Source of the DNA: UBA1738 sp003453455
GTDB lineage: Bacteria > Bacillota > Clostridia > UBA1381
NCBI GenBank assembly: GCA_946621875.1
Contig: CAMOOX010000032.1
Coordinates: 1 to 14,845 of the forward strand
Direction of reading: 5' to 3'
Length of the DNA stretch: 14,845 bases
The position numbers and the translations under genes were made by a program. The notes under the pieces were generated by a model. It did not search any database, had not been told where the DNA came from, and was given only the letters and a program-made list of their open reading frames with translations. Positions 6,589-14,758 of this stretch are shown piece by piece; the stretch's first letter is position 1; the number at the start of each line of letters is the position of its first letter.

Positions 6589-7206
6589 TCAAACCATTTC
6601 CATACGGCTTACCGACACTTCATATGCTGTTTTTTCAATTACCTCTTCATCCGAAATATGCTTCTGATAAATCCGCGACTGTATTCGACCCCAAACCTTT
6701 ATATTATCGCCAATATTGATATTTTTACAGTAGCGTGCATTTCTGCCCCACGCAATAACAGGGATATAATCCGATTTATTATAGCTTCTGTTTACTGCAA
6801 GCAAAAGGTCTGTTATTTCACGCCCAAACGGCGTAGTCCTGTAAACAGGTTCTTTGCATATAAATCCGTTCAGATACAGTAAATTAGGATTTTTTTCCTT
6901 GTCACTATCGGTATGCCGTATATCCTTTGCAAATACAGTTAAAACAAGGCGGTTATCGCCGTTTTCATAGTCGTTATACGAGCGGAACTGCCCCTCTACC
7001 TCGATAACATCTCCCTCTGAAATTTCCATATCCGCTAAAAGCCTATCCGAAACCATAATTTTCACCTTGTCGCTTGTTCCCGAAAGCCTGGGTATACTCA
7101 AAGTGAAAATATAGAATTTTTCACCATAAATTTCGTGGCTGAATTTGGGCTCATCGCTTACTATCCCCACAACTTCGGCATGGTTATTTGCAGTATAGTT
7201 TTCCAT
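6589..7206 (-). CDS. SSB-like protein with two OB folds
   Basis: The 205-residue product looks like two tandem single-stranded-DNA-binding (OB) folds. The first (about 8-97) is divergent: AEVVGIVSDEPKFSHE, then strands ending in LVLTVFAKDI. The second (about 106-203) is close to classic SSB: LYLNGFICKEPVYRTTPFG (110-128), AVNRSYNKSDYIPVIAWGRN (137-156), then KVWGRIQSRIYQK. It lacks the Gly/Pro-rich linker and acidic Asp-Phe-type tail of replicative SSB, so it is probably a paralogue rather than the main SSB. Proteins of this form occur in Clostridia; the exact role is unknown to me. The ATG is supported by TAGGAGG about 10 bp upstream. It is divergent from valS and directly upstream of spoIIAA. 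No convincing promoter was found in the 162-bp gap. Confidence 0.8.
   Translation of the reverse strand: MENYTANNHAEVVGIVSDEPKFSHEIYGEKFYIFTLSIPRLSGTSDKVKIMVSDRLLADMEISEGDVIEVEGQFRSYNDYENGDNRLVLTVFAKDIRHTDSDKEKNPNLLYLNGFICKEPVYRTTPFGREITDLLLAVNRSYNKSDYIPVIAWGRNARYCKNINIGDNIKVWGRIQSRIYQKHISDEEVIEKTAYEVSVSRMEMV
6618..6646 (-). promoter_or_regulatory. Weak candidate sigma-H promoter for spoIIA
   Basis: In B. subtilis spoIIA is transcribed by sigma-H (consensus RnAGGAwww, 11-12 bp, RnnGAAT). Inside the end of the SSB-like gene, on the minus strand, AGAGGTAAT (6646-6638) has one mismatch to the -35, and TATGAAG (6624-6618) has two mismatches to the -10, with a 13-bp spacer. The position, about 55 bp before the spoIIAA start, is right but the match is weak. 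Confidence 0.25.
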
Positions 7207-7300
7207 TTTTCTTTTTCCTCCTATTTCCTAAGTAAAATTTTCCAATATTTTGGCTTATAATATATTTATTCAAAAAGCCCCTTTAATATTCTTCTTTTCC

Positions 7301-7329
7301 TTGACAAATTATAAAAAAAATGCCATAAT
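7301..7329 (+). promoter_or_regulatory. Sigma-A promoter of the valS operon
   Basis: TTGACA (7301-7306), a 17-bp spacer and CATAAT (7324-7329) give a near-consensus promoter. The predicted start near 7336 leaves a leader of only about 33 nt that includes the site AGGAGG (7358-7363). There is no room for a T-box or other riboswitch. Confidence 0.85.
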
Positions 7330-7368
7330 ATAGATTGTATTATTATGTGTCACTATTAGGAGGAAAAT

Positions 7369-10011
7369 ATGGACGATAACAAGAATATTGCTAAAAACTA
7401 TAATCCGTCCGAATTTGAGGACAGACTTTATAAAAATTGGGTAGAAAAAGGCTATTTTCACGCAGAACCGGACCCCGAAAAAGAGCCTTTTACCATAGTA
7501 ATACCTCCCCCAAATGTTACAGGACAGCTTCATATGGGGCATGCGCTTGACGAAACTCTTCAAGATATCCTTATAAGATATAAAAGAATGCAGGGGTATA
7601 ATGCGCTTTGGATTCCCGGCACAGATCACGCAGGGATTGCTACACAAATTAAGGTGGAAGAACAACTCCGGGTAAACGAAGGTCTTACCCGTTATGATTT
7701 GGGTTATGACGCATTTTTAGAGCGAGTATGGGATTGGAAAAAGCATTTCGGCGGAAGAATTATAAACCAGCTCAAAAAAATCGGCTCCTCCTGCGATTGG
7801 GACAGAGAGCGCTTTACAATGGATGAAGGCTGTTCAAAGGCAGTCCGGGAAGTATTTGTAAATCTATATAATAAAGGACTTATCTATCAAGGCTCCCGTA
7901 TTATTAACTGGTGTCCGCATTGTATAACAGCGCTTTCCGACGCTGAAGTTGAACACGAGGAACAGGCGGGCCATTTTTGGCATATCAAATATCCCGTAAA
8001 GGACAGCGATGATTTTGTTATTATTGCAACAACAAGACCTGAAACGCTTTTCGGTGATACCGCAGTTGCTGTAAACCCCCAAGACGCGCGCTATAAAAAC
8101 CTTGTCGGCAAAACGCTTATTCTCCCCCTTGTTGGTCGTGAAATACCCGTAATTGCCGATGAATATGTTGATAAGGAATTTGGAACAGGCTGTGTTAAAA
8201 TCACTCCTGCACATGACCCTAACGACTTTGAAGTTGGCGAAAGACACAATCTGGAAAAAATCAAGGTTATGAATGATGACGCAACAATGAATGAGTACGC
8301 AGGAAAATACTGCGGTATGGATAGATACGAATGCAGAAAGGCAATGGTTTCTGATTTAGAGGCGCAAGGGCTTTTGGTAAAGGTCGAAGACCATTCCCAT
8401 AATGTCGGCGTATGTTATCGCTGCGGAACTTCGGTTGAGCCTATTATTTCAAAACAGTGGTTTGTAAAAATGAAACCCTTAGCAGAGCCTGCTATTAAGG
8501 CGGTTAAAAACGGCGACACAAAATTTGTGCCCGAGCGTTTTTCAAAAACATATATGAACTGGATGGAAAATGTGCTTGACTGGTGTATTTCCCGTCAGCT
8601 TTGGTGGGGACACAGAATTCCTGCATTTTATTGCGATACCTGCGGAGAAGTTACCGTTTCAAAAGAAGATATTACAGTTTGTCCGCATTGCGGAGGAGCG
8701 GTGCATCAGGACGAAAATGTTTTGGATACCTGGTTTTCTTCTGCATTATGGCCGTTTTCTACCCTTGGGTGGCCGGACAAAACACCTGAGCTTGAATATT
8801 TCTATCCTACAAGCGTTTTAGTAACAGGTTACGATATAATTTTCTTCTGGGTTTCGAGAATGATTTTCTCTGCCTTGGAGCATACAGGTGAAGTTCCCTT
8901 TAAGCATGTGTTTATTCACGGGCTTGTGCGCGACTCGCAAGGTAGAAAAATGTCGAAATCTCTGGGCAACGGCATTGACCCGCTCGAAATAATCGACAAA
9001 TACGGCGCTGACGCTTTGCGTTTTACCTTAGCAACAGGAAATGCACCGGGTAACGATATGCGCTTTTATATTGAGCGTGTTGAAGCAAGCCGTAACTTTG
9101 CAAACAAAATCTGGAATGCGTCAAGATTTACGCTGATGAATCTTGATATTGAAGAAAACAAGCTGCCTGACATTTCAGAATTGCAATTAGAAGATAAATG
9201 GATACTGTCAAAATACAACACACTTTGCCGTGAGGTTACGGAAAACCTCGATAAATTTGAGCTTGGCGTTGCAGTTTCAAAACTTTATGACTTTATTTGG
9301 GATAATTTCTGTGACTGGTACATTGAACTTGTAAAACCCCGCCTTTTTGATAAAGGAAATCCGACAGGCAAAACGGCACAGTATGTTCTTACCTATGTTC
9401 TTTCAAATGCAATGAAGCTTTTGCACCCGTTTATGCCATTTATTACCGAGGAAATATGGCAGCACCTTCCCCATACGGGTGAAAGCATTGTGATAAGCGA
9501 TTATCCGAAATATTCTGAAAATCTGTCTTTCCCTGATGATGAAAAAAAGATGGAGCTTATTATGAATGCAGTTTCTGCAATAAGACTTCGCAGAAATGAA
9601 ATGAATGTACCTCCGTCAAAGAAAGCAAAACTTATTATTGTTACGGAAAAAGCAGATGTTTTCGGACAGGGCAAAGCCTTTTTTGAAAAGCTTGCACAAG
9701 CCTCTGAAACTATTATAACAAGCTCAAAGGATAATATCGAAAAAGGAGCTTTAAACATTGTTGTGGACTCTGCGGAGATATTTATACCTATGGGCGAGCT
9801 TGTGGATAAAGAAAAGGAGCTTGCACGCCTTTTAGCAGAGAAAAAGCGTTTGGAATCAGAAATAGACAGAGTAAACAAAAAACTTTCAAACAGCGGTTTT
9901 GTTTCCAAGGCACCGCAAAAGGTAATTGACGAGGAAAAGGCAAAAGGCGAAACTTATGCCAAAATGCTCGAAAAGGTTTTGGAAACTATAACTAATACGG
10001 AAAATATATGA
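7369..10011 (+). CDS. valS: Valyl-tRNA synthetase
   Basis: This class Ia synthetase charges tRNA-Val and edits mis-activated threonine. At 880 residues it is full length. The HIGH-type motif is HMGH (55-58) in PPPNVTGQLHMGH. The CP1 editing insert contains TTRPETLFGDTAVAVNP and ITPAHDPNDFEVGERHN. The KMSKS loop is at 527-531 in GRKMSKSLGNGIDP. Three pairs of CxxC cysteines (182/185 with 349/352, and 422/425 with 438/441) look like zinc knuckles. An anticodon-binding domain follows, and a C-terminal coiled coil (about 805-875, rich in KELARLLAEKKRLESEI-type heptads) closes the protein. The ATG has AGGAGG at 5 bp. It is the first gene of the run valS-folC-dxs-tlyA-ispE, with folC 16 bp downstream, the valS-folC order common in Firmicutes. 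Confidence 0.98.
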   Translation: MDDNKNIAKNYNPSEFEDRLYKNWVEKGYFHAEPDPEKEPFTIVIPPPNVTGQLHMGHALDETLQDILIRYKRMQGYNALWIPGTDHAGIATQIKVEEQLRVNEGLTRYDLGYDAFLERVWDWKKHFGGRIINQLKKIGSSCDWDRERFTMDEGCSKAVREVFVNLYNKGLIYQGSRIINWCPHCITALSDAEVEHEEQAGHFWHIKYPVKDSDDFVIIATTRPETLFGDTAVAVNPQDARYKNLVGKTLILPLVGREIPVIADEYVDKEFGTGCVKITPAHDPNDFEVGERHNLEKIKVMNDDATMNEYAGKYCGMDRYECRKAMVSDLEAQGLLVKVEDHSHNVGVCYRCGTSVEPIISKQWFVKMKPLAEPAIKAVKNGDTKFVPERFSKTYMNWMENVLDWCISRQLWWGHRIPAFYCDTCGEVTVSKEDITVCPHCGGAVHQDENVLDTWFSSALWPFSTLGWPDKTPELEYFYPTSVLVTGYDIIFFWVSRMIFSALEHTGEVPFKHVFIHGLVRDSQGRKMSKSLGNGIDPLEIIDKYGADALRFTLATGNAPGNDMRFYIERVEASRNFANKIWNASRFTLMNLDIEENKLPDISELQLEDKWILSKYNTLCREVTENLDKFELGVAVSKLYDFIWDNFCDWYIELVKPRLFDKGNPTGKTAQYVLTYVLSNAMKLLHPFMPFITEEIWQHLPHTGESIVISDYPKYSENLSFPDDEKKMELIMNAVSAIRLRRNEMNVPPSKKAKLIIVTEKADVFGQGKAFFEKLAQASETIITSSKDNIEKGALNIVVDSAEIFIPMGELVDKEKELARLLAEKKRLESEIDRVNKKLSNSGFVSKAPQKVIDEEKAKGETYAKMLEKVLETITNTENI

Positions 10012-10027
10012 TTTTATCGGTGATAAA

Positions 10028-11203
10028 ATGAACTATGACGACGCGGTAGCATATTACACTGCTTCCCCTAAATTTTTGAATGTTTTGGGAAATGACGGTC
10101 TTTTAAAGCTACTCGATTTTTTAGGGAATCCGCAGGAAAGCCTTGATTTTATTCACATTGCAGGCACAAATGGCAAGGGGTCTGTTTGTCTTATGATATC
10201 CGAGGCGCTCGCACTTACAGGAAAAAAAGTCGGACTTTTTACCTCGCCGTTTATATCCGTTTTTAATGAACGGATAAGAATTAACGGTGAAAATATCCCA
10301 AATTCCGACCTTGTAAGGCTTACCGTGAAATTAAAAAGTGCAATAGAAACGCTTTCAGTCGAACTTTCCTCCTTTGCTAAAATAACAGCACTTGCTTTTA
10401 TGTATTTTTGTGAGCAAAAATGCGATATTGTTGTGCTTGAAACGGGGCTTGGCGGAAGATATGACGCAACAAATGTAATAACCTCCCCAAAACTTTCGGT
10501 AATTACCAAGATTGCGCTTGACCATACCGAATATTTGGGAGATACTATACCTGAAATTGCTGCCGAAAAATGCGGAATAATAAAGCCTTTATGTCCTGTT
10601 TTGACTATGAAAAACCAGGACAAAGGCGCACTTTCAAAAATAGAAGAATTTGCAAAAAAAAACAATTCCGATTTGATTTTTTCAAAGGAAAAGTGCGATT
10701 TTGAGCTTGGGCTTTCGGGTGATTTCCAAAAAGAAAATGCCGCAATAGCTGAGGCAGCGCTGAGGTTTTTAGAAATTTCAGAGGAAAATATAAAAAAAGG
10801 TTTTAAAATTAGCCGCTGGCCTGCGCGATTTGAGTTTATAAAAAGCAACCTCCTGCTTGACGGGGCGCATAATCCCGATGGAATTACAGCACTTCTTTCC
10901 TCTCTTAAAAGTCTTAACCGCCCTGTACACTTTGTTGTTGCTATGATGAAAGATAAAAATTTTGAAAAATCAGCAAAACTGATAGAGGATTTTGGCGGCA
11001 GAATTACGGTGACGCAGCTTGATGTTCCGCGATGTTTAAAGGCGGAGGAGTTTAAAACCCATTTTTCCTCTGCAAAAGCGGAAAAGGATGCAGTTAAAGC
11101 GGTCACTGACGCATTGAACTCTGCAAATGAAAATGAAATTGTTTGCGTTTTAGGTTCATTATACCTTGCAGGAAAAATACGAAAGGAATTTACAAATGCT
11201 TAA
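10028..11203 (+). CDS. folC: Folylpolyglutamate synthase / dihydrofolate synthase
   Basis: FolC adds glutamate to folates with ATP, and many bacterial forms also make dihydrofolate from dihydropteroate. The 391-residue Mur-ligase-type protein has the P-loop GTNGKGS (46-52), FTSPFISVFNERIRING (71-87), the family motif LETGLGGRYDATN (137-149), DHTEYLG (165-171), AAEKCGIIKP (178-187), whose Lys181 would be the carbamylated metal-site lysine, and the signature LLDGAHNPDG (276-285) at the start of the C-terminal domain. It is somewhat shorter than the usual 420-430 residues, mostly through a compact C-terminal domain, but no motif is missing. The ribosome-binding site is weak (GGTGAT close to the ATG), so translation may depend on ribosomes leaving valS. 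Whether it has both activities cannot be told from sequence. Confidence 0.94.
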   Translation: MNYDDAVAYYTASPKFLNVLGNDGLLKLLDFLGNPQESLDFIHIAGTNGKGSVCLMISEALALTGKKVGLFTSPFISVFNERIRINGENIPNSDLVRLTVKLKSAIETLSVELSSFAKITALAFMYFCEQKCDIVVLETGLGGRYDATNVITSPKLSVITKIALDHTEYLGDTIPEIAAEKCGIIKPLCPVLTMKNQDKGALSKIEEFAKKNNSDLIFSKEKCDFELGLSGDFQKENAAIAEAALRFLEISEENIKKGFKISRWPARFEFIKSNLLLDGAHNPDGITALLSSLKSLNRPVHFVVAMMKDKNFEKSAKLIEDFGGRITVTQLDVPRCLKAEEFKTHFSSAKAEKDAVKAVTDALNSANENEIVCVLGSLYLAGKIRKEFTNA

Positions 11204-13004
11204 AGATATAAAATCCCCTGACGATATTAAATCACTATCTGACAGCGAGCTTTCTACCCTTGCTTTTGAAATACGAAAATTTTTAGTAGAATCAGTTTCC
11301 AGAACAGGGGGACATCTTGCCTCAAACCTTGGTGTTGTAGAGCTTACTCTTGCACTCCACTCGGTATTTGATTTTTCAAAAGACAGGCTAATCTGGGATG
11401 TAGGACATCAGTCATATGTGCATAAAATTTTAACAGGGCGCATGGATAAATTCAATACTCTCAGAAAATTCGGCGGAATAAGCGGTTTTCCAAAGACCGC
11501 AGAGAGCATATATGACGCCTTTAATACAGGTCATGCCTCAACTTCTGCATCAGCCGCTATGGGTATGGCAAGGGCACGCGACCTATCGGGCGAAAAATAC
11601 GAAGTTGTGTCGGTTTTCGGCGACGGTGCTTTAACAGGCGGTATGATGTTTGAGGCGCTAAATGACGCAGGGCATTCCGGGGCAAAGGTTATTTTCATTT
11701 TAAATGATAACAATATGAGTATATCACAAAATGTCGGCGCAATTTCCCGATATTTGCAAAAATTGCGAGTAAAACCCGAATATTTTAAATCAAAGGAATT
11801 TATAGAAGAACTTATTGCAAAGCTTCCTCTTGGGTCAAGCCGTGCCGCAGATACGGCAAAGCGTGCAAAATCCGCGCTGAGAAAAAAGGTTATACCCACA
11901 ACTCTATTTGATAATTTAGGGTTAAACTATATCGGTCCTGTGGACGGTCATGATATAACAAGCCTCAAAGCCGTTTTAGAGCGTGCAAAAAAGTCATCAG
12001 AGTCCTCTTTTATACATATAAGGACGGTAAAAGGCAAAGGGTACCGCCCGGCGGAAAATAATCCTCAGCAGTATCATGGAATATCTGCTACACAACCTAA
12101 ATCCTGTGATTACGCAAGCGTTTTTGGAAAGAAGCTTACATCTCTTGCAAAAGCTAACAAGAAAATTGTCGCTATAACTGCGGCCATGCCCGTAAATACA
12201 GGACTTTTGGAATTTGCCAAAACCTTTAAAAACCGTTATTTTGATGTGGGAATTGCAGAGGAGCACGCAGTAACAATGGCAGCAGGCCTTGCAAATGGTG
12301 GCTTTACCCCTGTTGTTCCGATATACTCTACATTTATGCAGCGTGCTTATGACCAAATTTTGCACGATGTCTGTCTGCAAAACCTGCATGTAGTGCTGTG
12401 CGCCGAGCATGCCGGAATTGTCGGCGAGGACGGTGAAACGCATCACGGTATGTATGACATAGCCTTTTTGTCACAGATGCCTAATATGTCGCTTCTATCC
12501 CCTTCAACTTTTCAAGAATTCGGCGACATGCTTGAATATGCTGTAAATACACATAACGGACCTATTGCAATACGCTATCCAAAGGGTTCTGCTCAGGCGA
12601 TGTCGCTGCCCTTTGAGTTTGGGAAAGCACAAATATTAAAAGACGGAAAAGACATTTCAATAATTTCTACTGGGCGTATGATAAAGACTGCACAAAAAGT
12701 AGCAGAGCATTTTGATGCGCAGCTAATATCGTTACCTACAATAAGACCTCTGGACAAGCAAGCCATTATTGCAAATCTGCAAGGAAAAAAACTTGCAGTG
12801 ACTATTGAGGACGCAGCAAAATCTGGCGGAATAAATGCGCTAATAAGCTGTGTTCTTGCAGAAACCGGCATACAAACTCCATTGCTCCCCTTTGCTTTTC
12901 CCGATGCACCCATAGTACAGGGAACTGTTGATGAATTAGATAAATTTTACGGTATGGATGAAAGTTCCATTGTTAAAAGAATTGAGGCGTACTTAAATGA
13001 CTGA
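11196..13004 (+). CDS. dxs: 1-deoxy-D-xylulose-5-phosphate synthase
   Basis: Dxs joins pyruvate and glyceraldehyde 3-phosphate using thiamine diphosphate, the first step of the MEP pathway and a source of DXP for thiamine and pyridoxal. I chose the ATG at 11196 (602 residues) over the in-frame ATG at 11166 because it has the site GAAAGGAA at 8 bp and its product begins like known Dxs proteins. Seen in order are TGGHLASNLG (His40), WDVGHQSYVHK, the ThDP motif GDGALTGG (142-149) with NDNNMS (170-175), GPVDGHD, the catalytic-Glu segment GIAEEHAVTMAAGLA and IRYPKG. The segment normally reading DRAG is EHAG (404-407), so the arginine that contacts substrate phosphate is His405. The start overlaps the folC stop by 8 bp and the end overlaps tlyA by 8 bp. 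Confidence 0.95.
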   Translation: MLKDIKSPDDIKSLSDSELSTLAFEIRKFLVESVSRTGGHLASNLGVVELTLALHSVFDFSKDRLIWDVGHQSYVHKILTGRMDKFNTLRKFGGISGFPKTAESIYDAFNTGHASTSASAAMGMARARDLSGEKYEVVSVFGDGALTGGMMFEALNDAGHSGAKVIFILNDNNMSISQNVGAISRYLQKLRVKPEYFKSKEFIEELIAKLPLGSSRAADTAKRAKSALRKKVIPTTLFDNLGLNYIGPVDGHDITSLKAVLERAKKSSESSFIHIRTVKGKGYRPAENNPQQYHGISATQPKSCDYASVFGKKLTSLAKANKKIVAITAAMPVNTGLLEFAKTFKNRYFDVGIAEEHAVTMAAGLANGGFTPVVPIYSTFMQRAYDQILHDVCLQNLHVVLCAEHAGIVGEDGETHHGMYDIAFLSQMPNMSLLSPSTFQEFGDMLEYAVNTHNGPIAIRYPKGSAQAMSLPFEFGKAQILKDGKDISIISTGRMIKTAQKVAEHFDAQLISLPTIRPLDKQAIIANLQGKKLAVTIEDAAKSGGINALISCVLAETGIQTPLLPFAFPDAPIVQGTVDELDKFYGMDESSIVKRIEAYLND

Positions 13005-13800
13005 AAAGCAAAGACTTGATGTTCTGCTTGTCGAAAAAGGACTTTGTGAAAGCCGTGAAAAAGCAAAAGCGCTTATTATGGCAGGGCAGGTATATGTTGA
13101 TGGGCAAAAGTGCGATAAGGCAGGCGAAAGCATTGATATATCCAAAACGCCTGAAATCAGGGGTGAAACTTTAAAGTATGTTAGCAGGGGCGGTCTCAAA
13201 CTTGAAAAGGCAATGAATGTGTTCCCTATCGTTTTAGATGATAAGATTTGTATGGATATCGGTGCATCAACCGGCGGTTTTACCGACTGTATGCTTCAAA
13301 ATGGCGCAAAAAAAGTCTTTTCCATTGATGTCGGATACGGACAGTTTTCCTGGAAATTACGCAATGATGTGCGTGTTGTGAATATGGAGCGTACAAATAT
13401 ACGATATGTGACTATGAAAGATATTGGCACACCTATTGATTTTGCATCTATTGATGTTTCCTTTATATCGTTAAGGCTTGTTTTGCCTGTTTTATATGAG
13501 CTTTTATCACCATACGGTGAAGCAGTAGCCCTTATAAAGCCGCAATTTGAGGCAGGGCGCGGTCAGGTAGGAAAAAAAGGTGTTGTGAGGGATATTAACA
13601 TTCACTACTCGGTTGTTGAAAATGTGCTGTCCTTTGCGCAAAGTGTAGGCTTTTCAGTATGCGGCCTTTCCTTTTCCCCGATAAAGGGACCCGAGGGCAA
13701 TATTGAATACCTTGCTTACTTAAAAAAAGCCGAACCGTCTGTTTTGCCAGAAGACATTGACATAAAGTCGGTTGTTCTTGAATCCCACGCCGTTTTATAG
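12997..13800 (+). CDS. tlyA: TlyA-family rRNA 2'-O-methyltransferase
   Basis: TlyA proteins (YqxC in Bacillus) methylate cytidine 2'-hydroxyls in 23S rRNA and, in the longer type, also in 16S rRNA; loss gives capreomycin resistance in mycobacteria. The 267-residue product has an S4 RNA-binding domain (about 6-46), an RGG linker (64-66) and an FtsJ/RrmJ-like methyltransferase with the SAM motif DIGASTGGFTDCML (87-100). Lys68, Asp153, Lys181 and Glu237 fit the K-D-K-E catalytic set, each one residue lower than in the M. tuberculosis protein. The length is near the M. tuberculosis 268, which favours the dual-target type, but this is not proof. The ATG overlaps the dxs stop (ATGACTGA) with GAGG 9 bp upstream. 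The dxs-tlyA pair is conserved in Firmicutes. Confidence 0.94.
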   Translation: MTEKQRLDVLLVEKGLCESREKAKALIMAGQVYVDGQKCDKAGESIDISKTPEIRGETLKYVSRGGLKLEKAMNVFPIVLDDKICMDIGASTGGFTDCMLQNGAKKVFSIDVGYGQFSWKLRNDVRVVNMERTNIRYVTMKDIGTPIDFASIDVSFISLRLVLPVLYELLSPYGEAVALIKPQFEAGRGQVGKKGVVRDINIHYSVVENVLSFAQSVGFSVCGLSFSPIKGPEGNIEYLAYLKKAEPSVLPEDIDIKSVVLESHAVL

Positions 13801-13809
13801 GAGAAGAAA

Positions 13810-14694
13810 ATGAATCTTTATAATGATATTGTAATCACAAAAGACCGTGCAACAGCGAAATCATACGCCAAAATCAATTTAACACTTGATGTTTTAGGGA
13901 AACTCCCAAACGGCTATCATGAAGTAAAGATGATAATGCAGTCAATCAGCCTTTTTGACCTGATTATTGTAGATAAAGCTTTGCACGGAATTCATATTTC
14001 TACAAACTCCAAATTTATCCCAAGAAATGGAAAGAATATTGCATATAAAGCAGCAAAGCTATTCTTTGAAAAAAGCGGAATCCGTGGTGGTGCAAAAATT
14101 CTTATACATAAAAATATCCCTGTTTCAGCAGGGCTTGCAGGCGGCAGCGGAAATGCCGCTGCTGTGCTTTGTGCGCTAAATATGCTATATGATTTCCCAA
14201 TCGGAAATTGTGAGCTTTTTGATATTGCACTTTCTTTGGGCGCAGATGTACCTTACTGTATAAATGGCGGCACTTGTCTTGCAGAGGGTATCGGCGAAAA
14301 ACTCACGCCCCTATCTTCACTCCCTGCTTTTCCGGTAGTACTCGTGAAACCTCAGATTAGTGTATCTACTGCCGATATTTATAATCGTATTGACACAGAA
14401 AATAACTTAACTCACCCCGATACCGATAAAGCCCTTACGGCTATCCAAAACGGAGACTATAATCTTTTGTTTGGAAATATGATAAATATAATGGATACAG
14501 TTACAAAAAAAATATGTCCCGATATTTCCGAGATTACAAAAATCATGTATGACCTCGGTGCAAAGGTTTCGCTTATGAGCGGTTCTGGACCTACCGTTTA
14601 TGGAATATTTGATGACGATATTTCTGCAAAAAATGCATTTAATAATCTTAATAAAAAATATGAAGAAACTTTTTTTGCACATATATCTGATTGA
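13810..14694 (+). CDS. ispE: 4-diphosphocytidyl-2-C-methyl-D-erythritol kinase
   Basis: IspE phosphorylates CDP-methylerythritol at the 2-hydroxyl with ATP, the fourth MEP-pathway step. This 294-residue GHMP kinase shows the substrate-binding start SYAKINLTLDVLGKLPNGYH (18-37, Lys21 catalytic), the glycine-rich phosphate loop PVSAGLAGGSGNAAA (104-118), SLGADVPYCINGGTCLAEG (142-160) with catalytic Asp146, and the C-terminal motif MSGSGPTVYGIF (256-267). The N-terminus extends about 11 residues further than in E. coli, and no later Met before the motif gives an alternative. The ribosome-binding site AGGAGA overlaps the tlyA stop, 9 bp before the ATG. Its place beside dxs puts two pathway enzymes in one operon. 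No terminator is seen before the tRNA-Leu promoter. Confidence 0.96.
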   Translation: MNLYNDIVITKDRATAKSYAKINLTLDVLGKLPNGYHEVKMIMQSISLFDLIIVDKALHGIHISTNSKFIPRNGKNIAYKAAKLFFEKSGIRGGAKILIHKNIPVSAGLAGGSGNAAAVLCALNMLYDFPIGNCELFDIALSLGADVPYCINGGTCLAEGIGEKLTPLSSLPAFPVVLVKPQISVSTADIYNRIDTENNLTHPDTDKALTAIQNGDYNLLFGNMINIMDTVTKKICPDISEITKIMYDLGAKVSLMSGSGPTVYGIFDDDISAKNAFNNLNKKYEETFFAHISD

Positions 14695-14710
14695 ATTTTT
14701 AGAAAAAATG

Positions 14711-14739
14711 TTGACAAAAAGAATAATTCATAGTATAAT
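14711..14739 (+). promoter_or_regulatory. Sigma-A promoter of tRNA-Leu
   Basis: TTGACA (14711-14716), a 17-bp spacer and TATAAT (14734-14739) match the consensus perfectly. It starts 16 bp after the ispE stop, so the tRNA is transcribed independently even though operon readthrough is possible. Confidence 0.92.
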
Positions 14740-14740
14740 A

Positions 14741-14756
14741 TGTTCTGTTGTGAACA
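14741..14756 (+). repeat. Small dyad at the tRNA-Leu transcription start
   Basis: TGTTC (14741-14745) and GAACA (14752-14756) form a 5-bp inverted repeat with a 6-base centre, spanning the predicted start site and short leader before the tRNA. It could be a leader hairpin or chance. The half-sites point the opposite way to a Gram-positive LexA box. Confidence 0.3.
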
Positions 14757-14758
14757 AT

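Noticed and set aside
7207..7300. Promoter for the SSB-like gene
   Set aside because: TATTAT and TATAAG hexamers occur but none has a -35 at 16-18 bp. A possible sigma-H AGGAAAA core (minus strand, near 7300) lacks a correctly spaced -10.
10153..11106. Long open frame of 317 codons on the strand opposite folC
   Set aside because: It lies wholly within folC, which has all family motifs. The antisense product is Ser/Phe-rich low-complexity sequence typical of a shadow frame.
11166..11195. Earlier in-frame ATG for dxs
   Set aside because: It would add 10 residues encoded inside folC. The ATG at 11196 has a better ribosome-binding site and matches the usual Dxs N-terminus.
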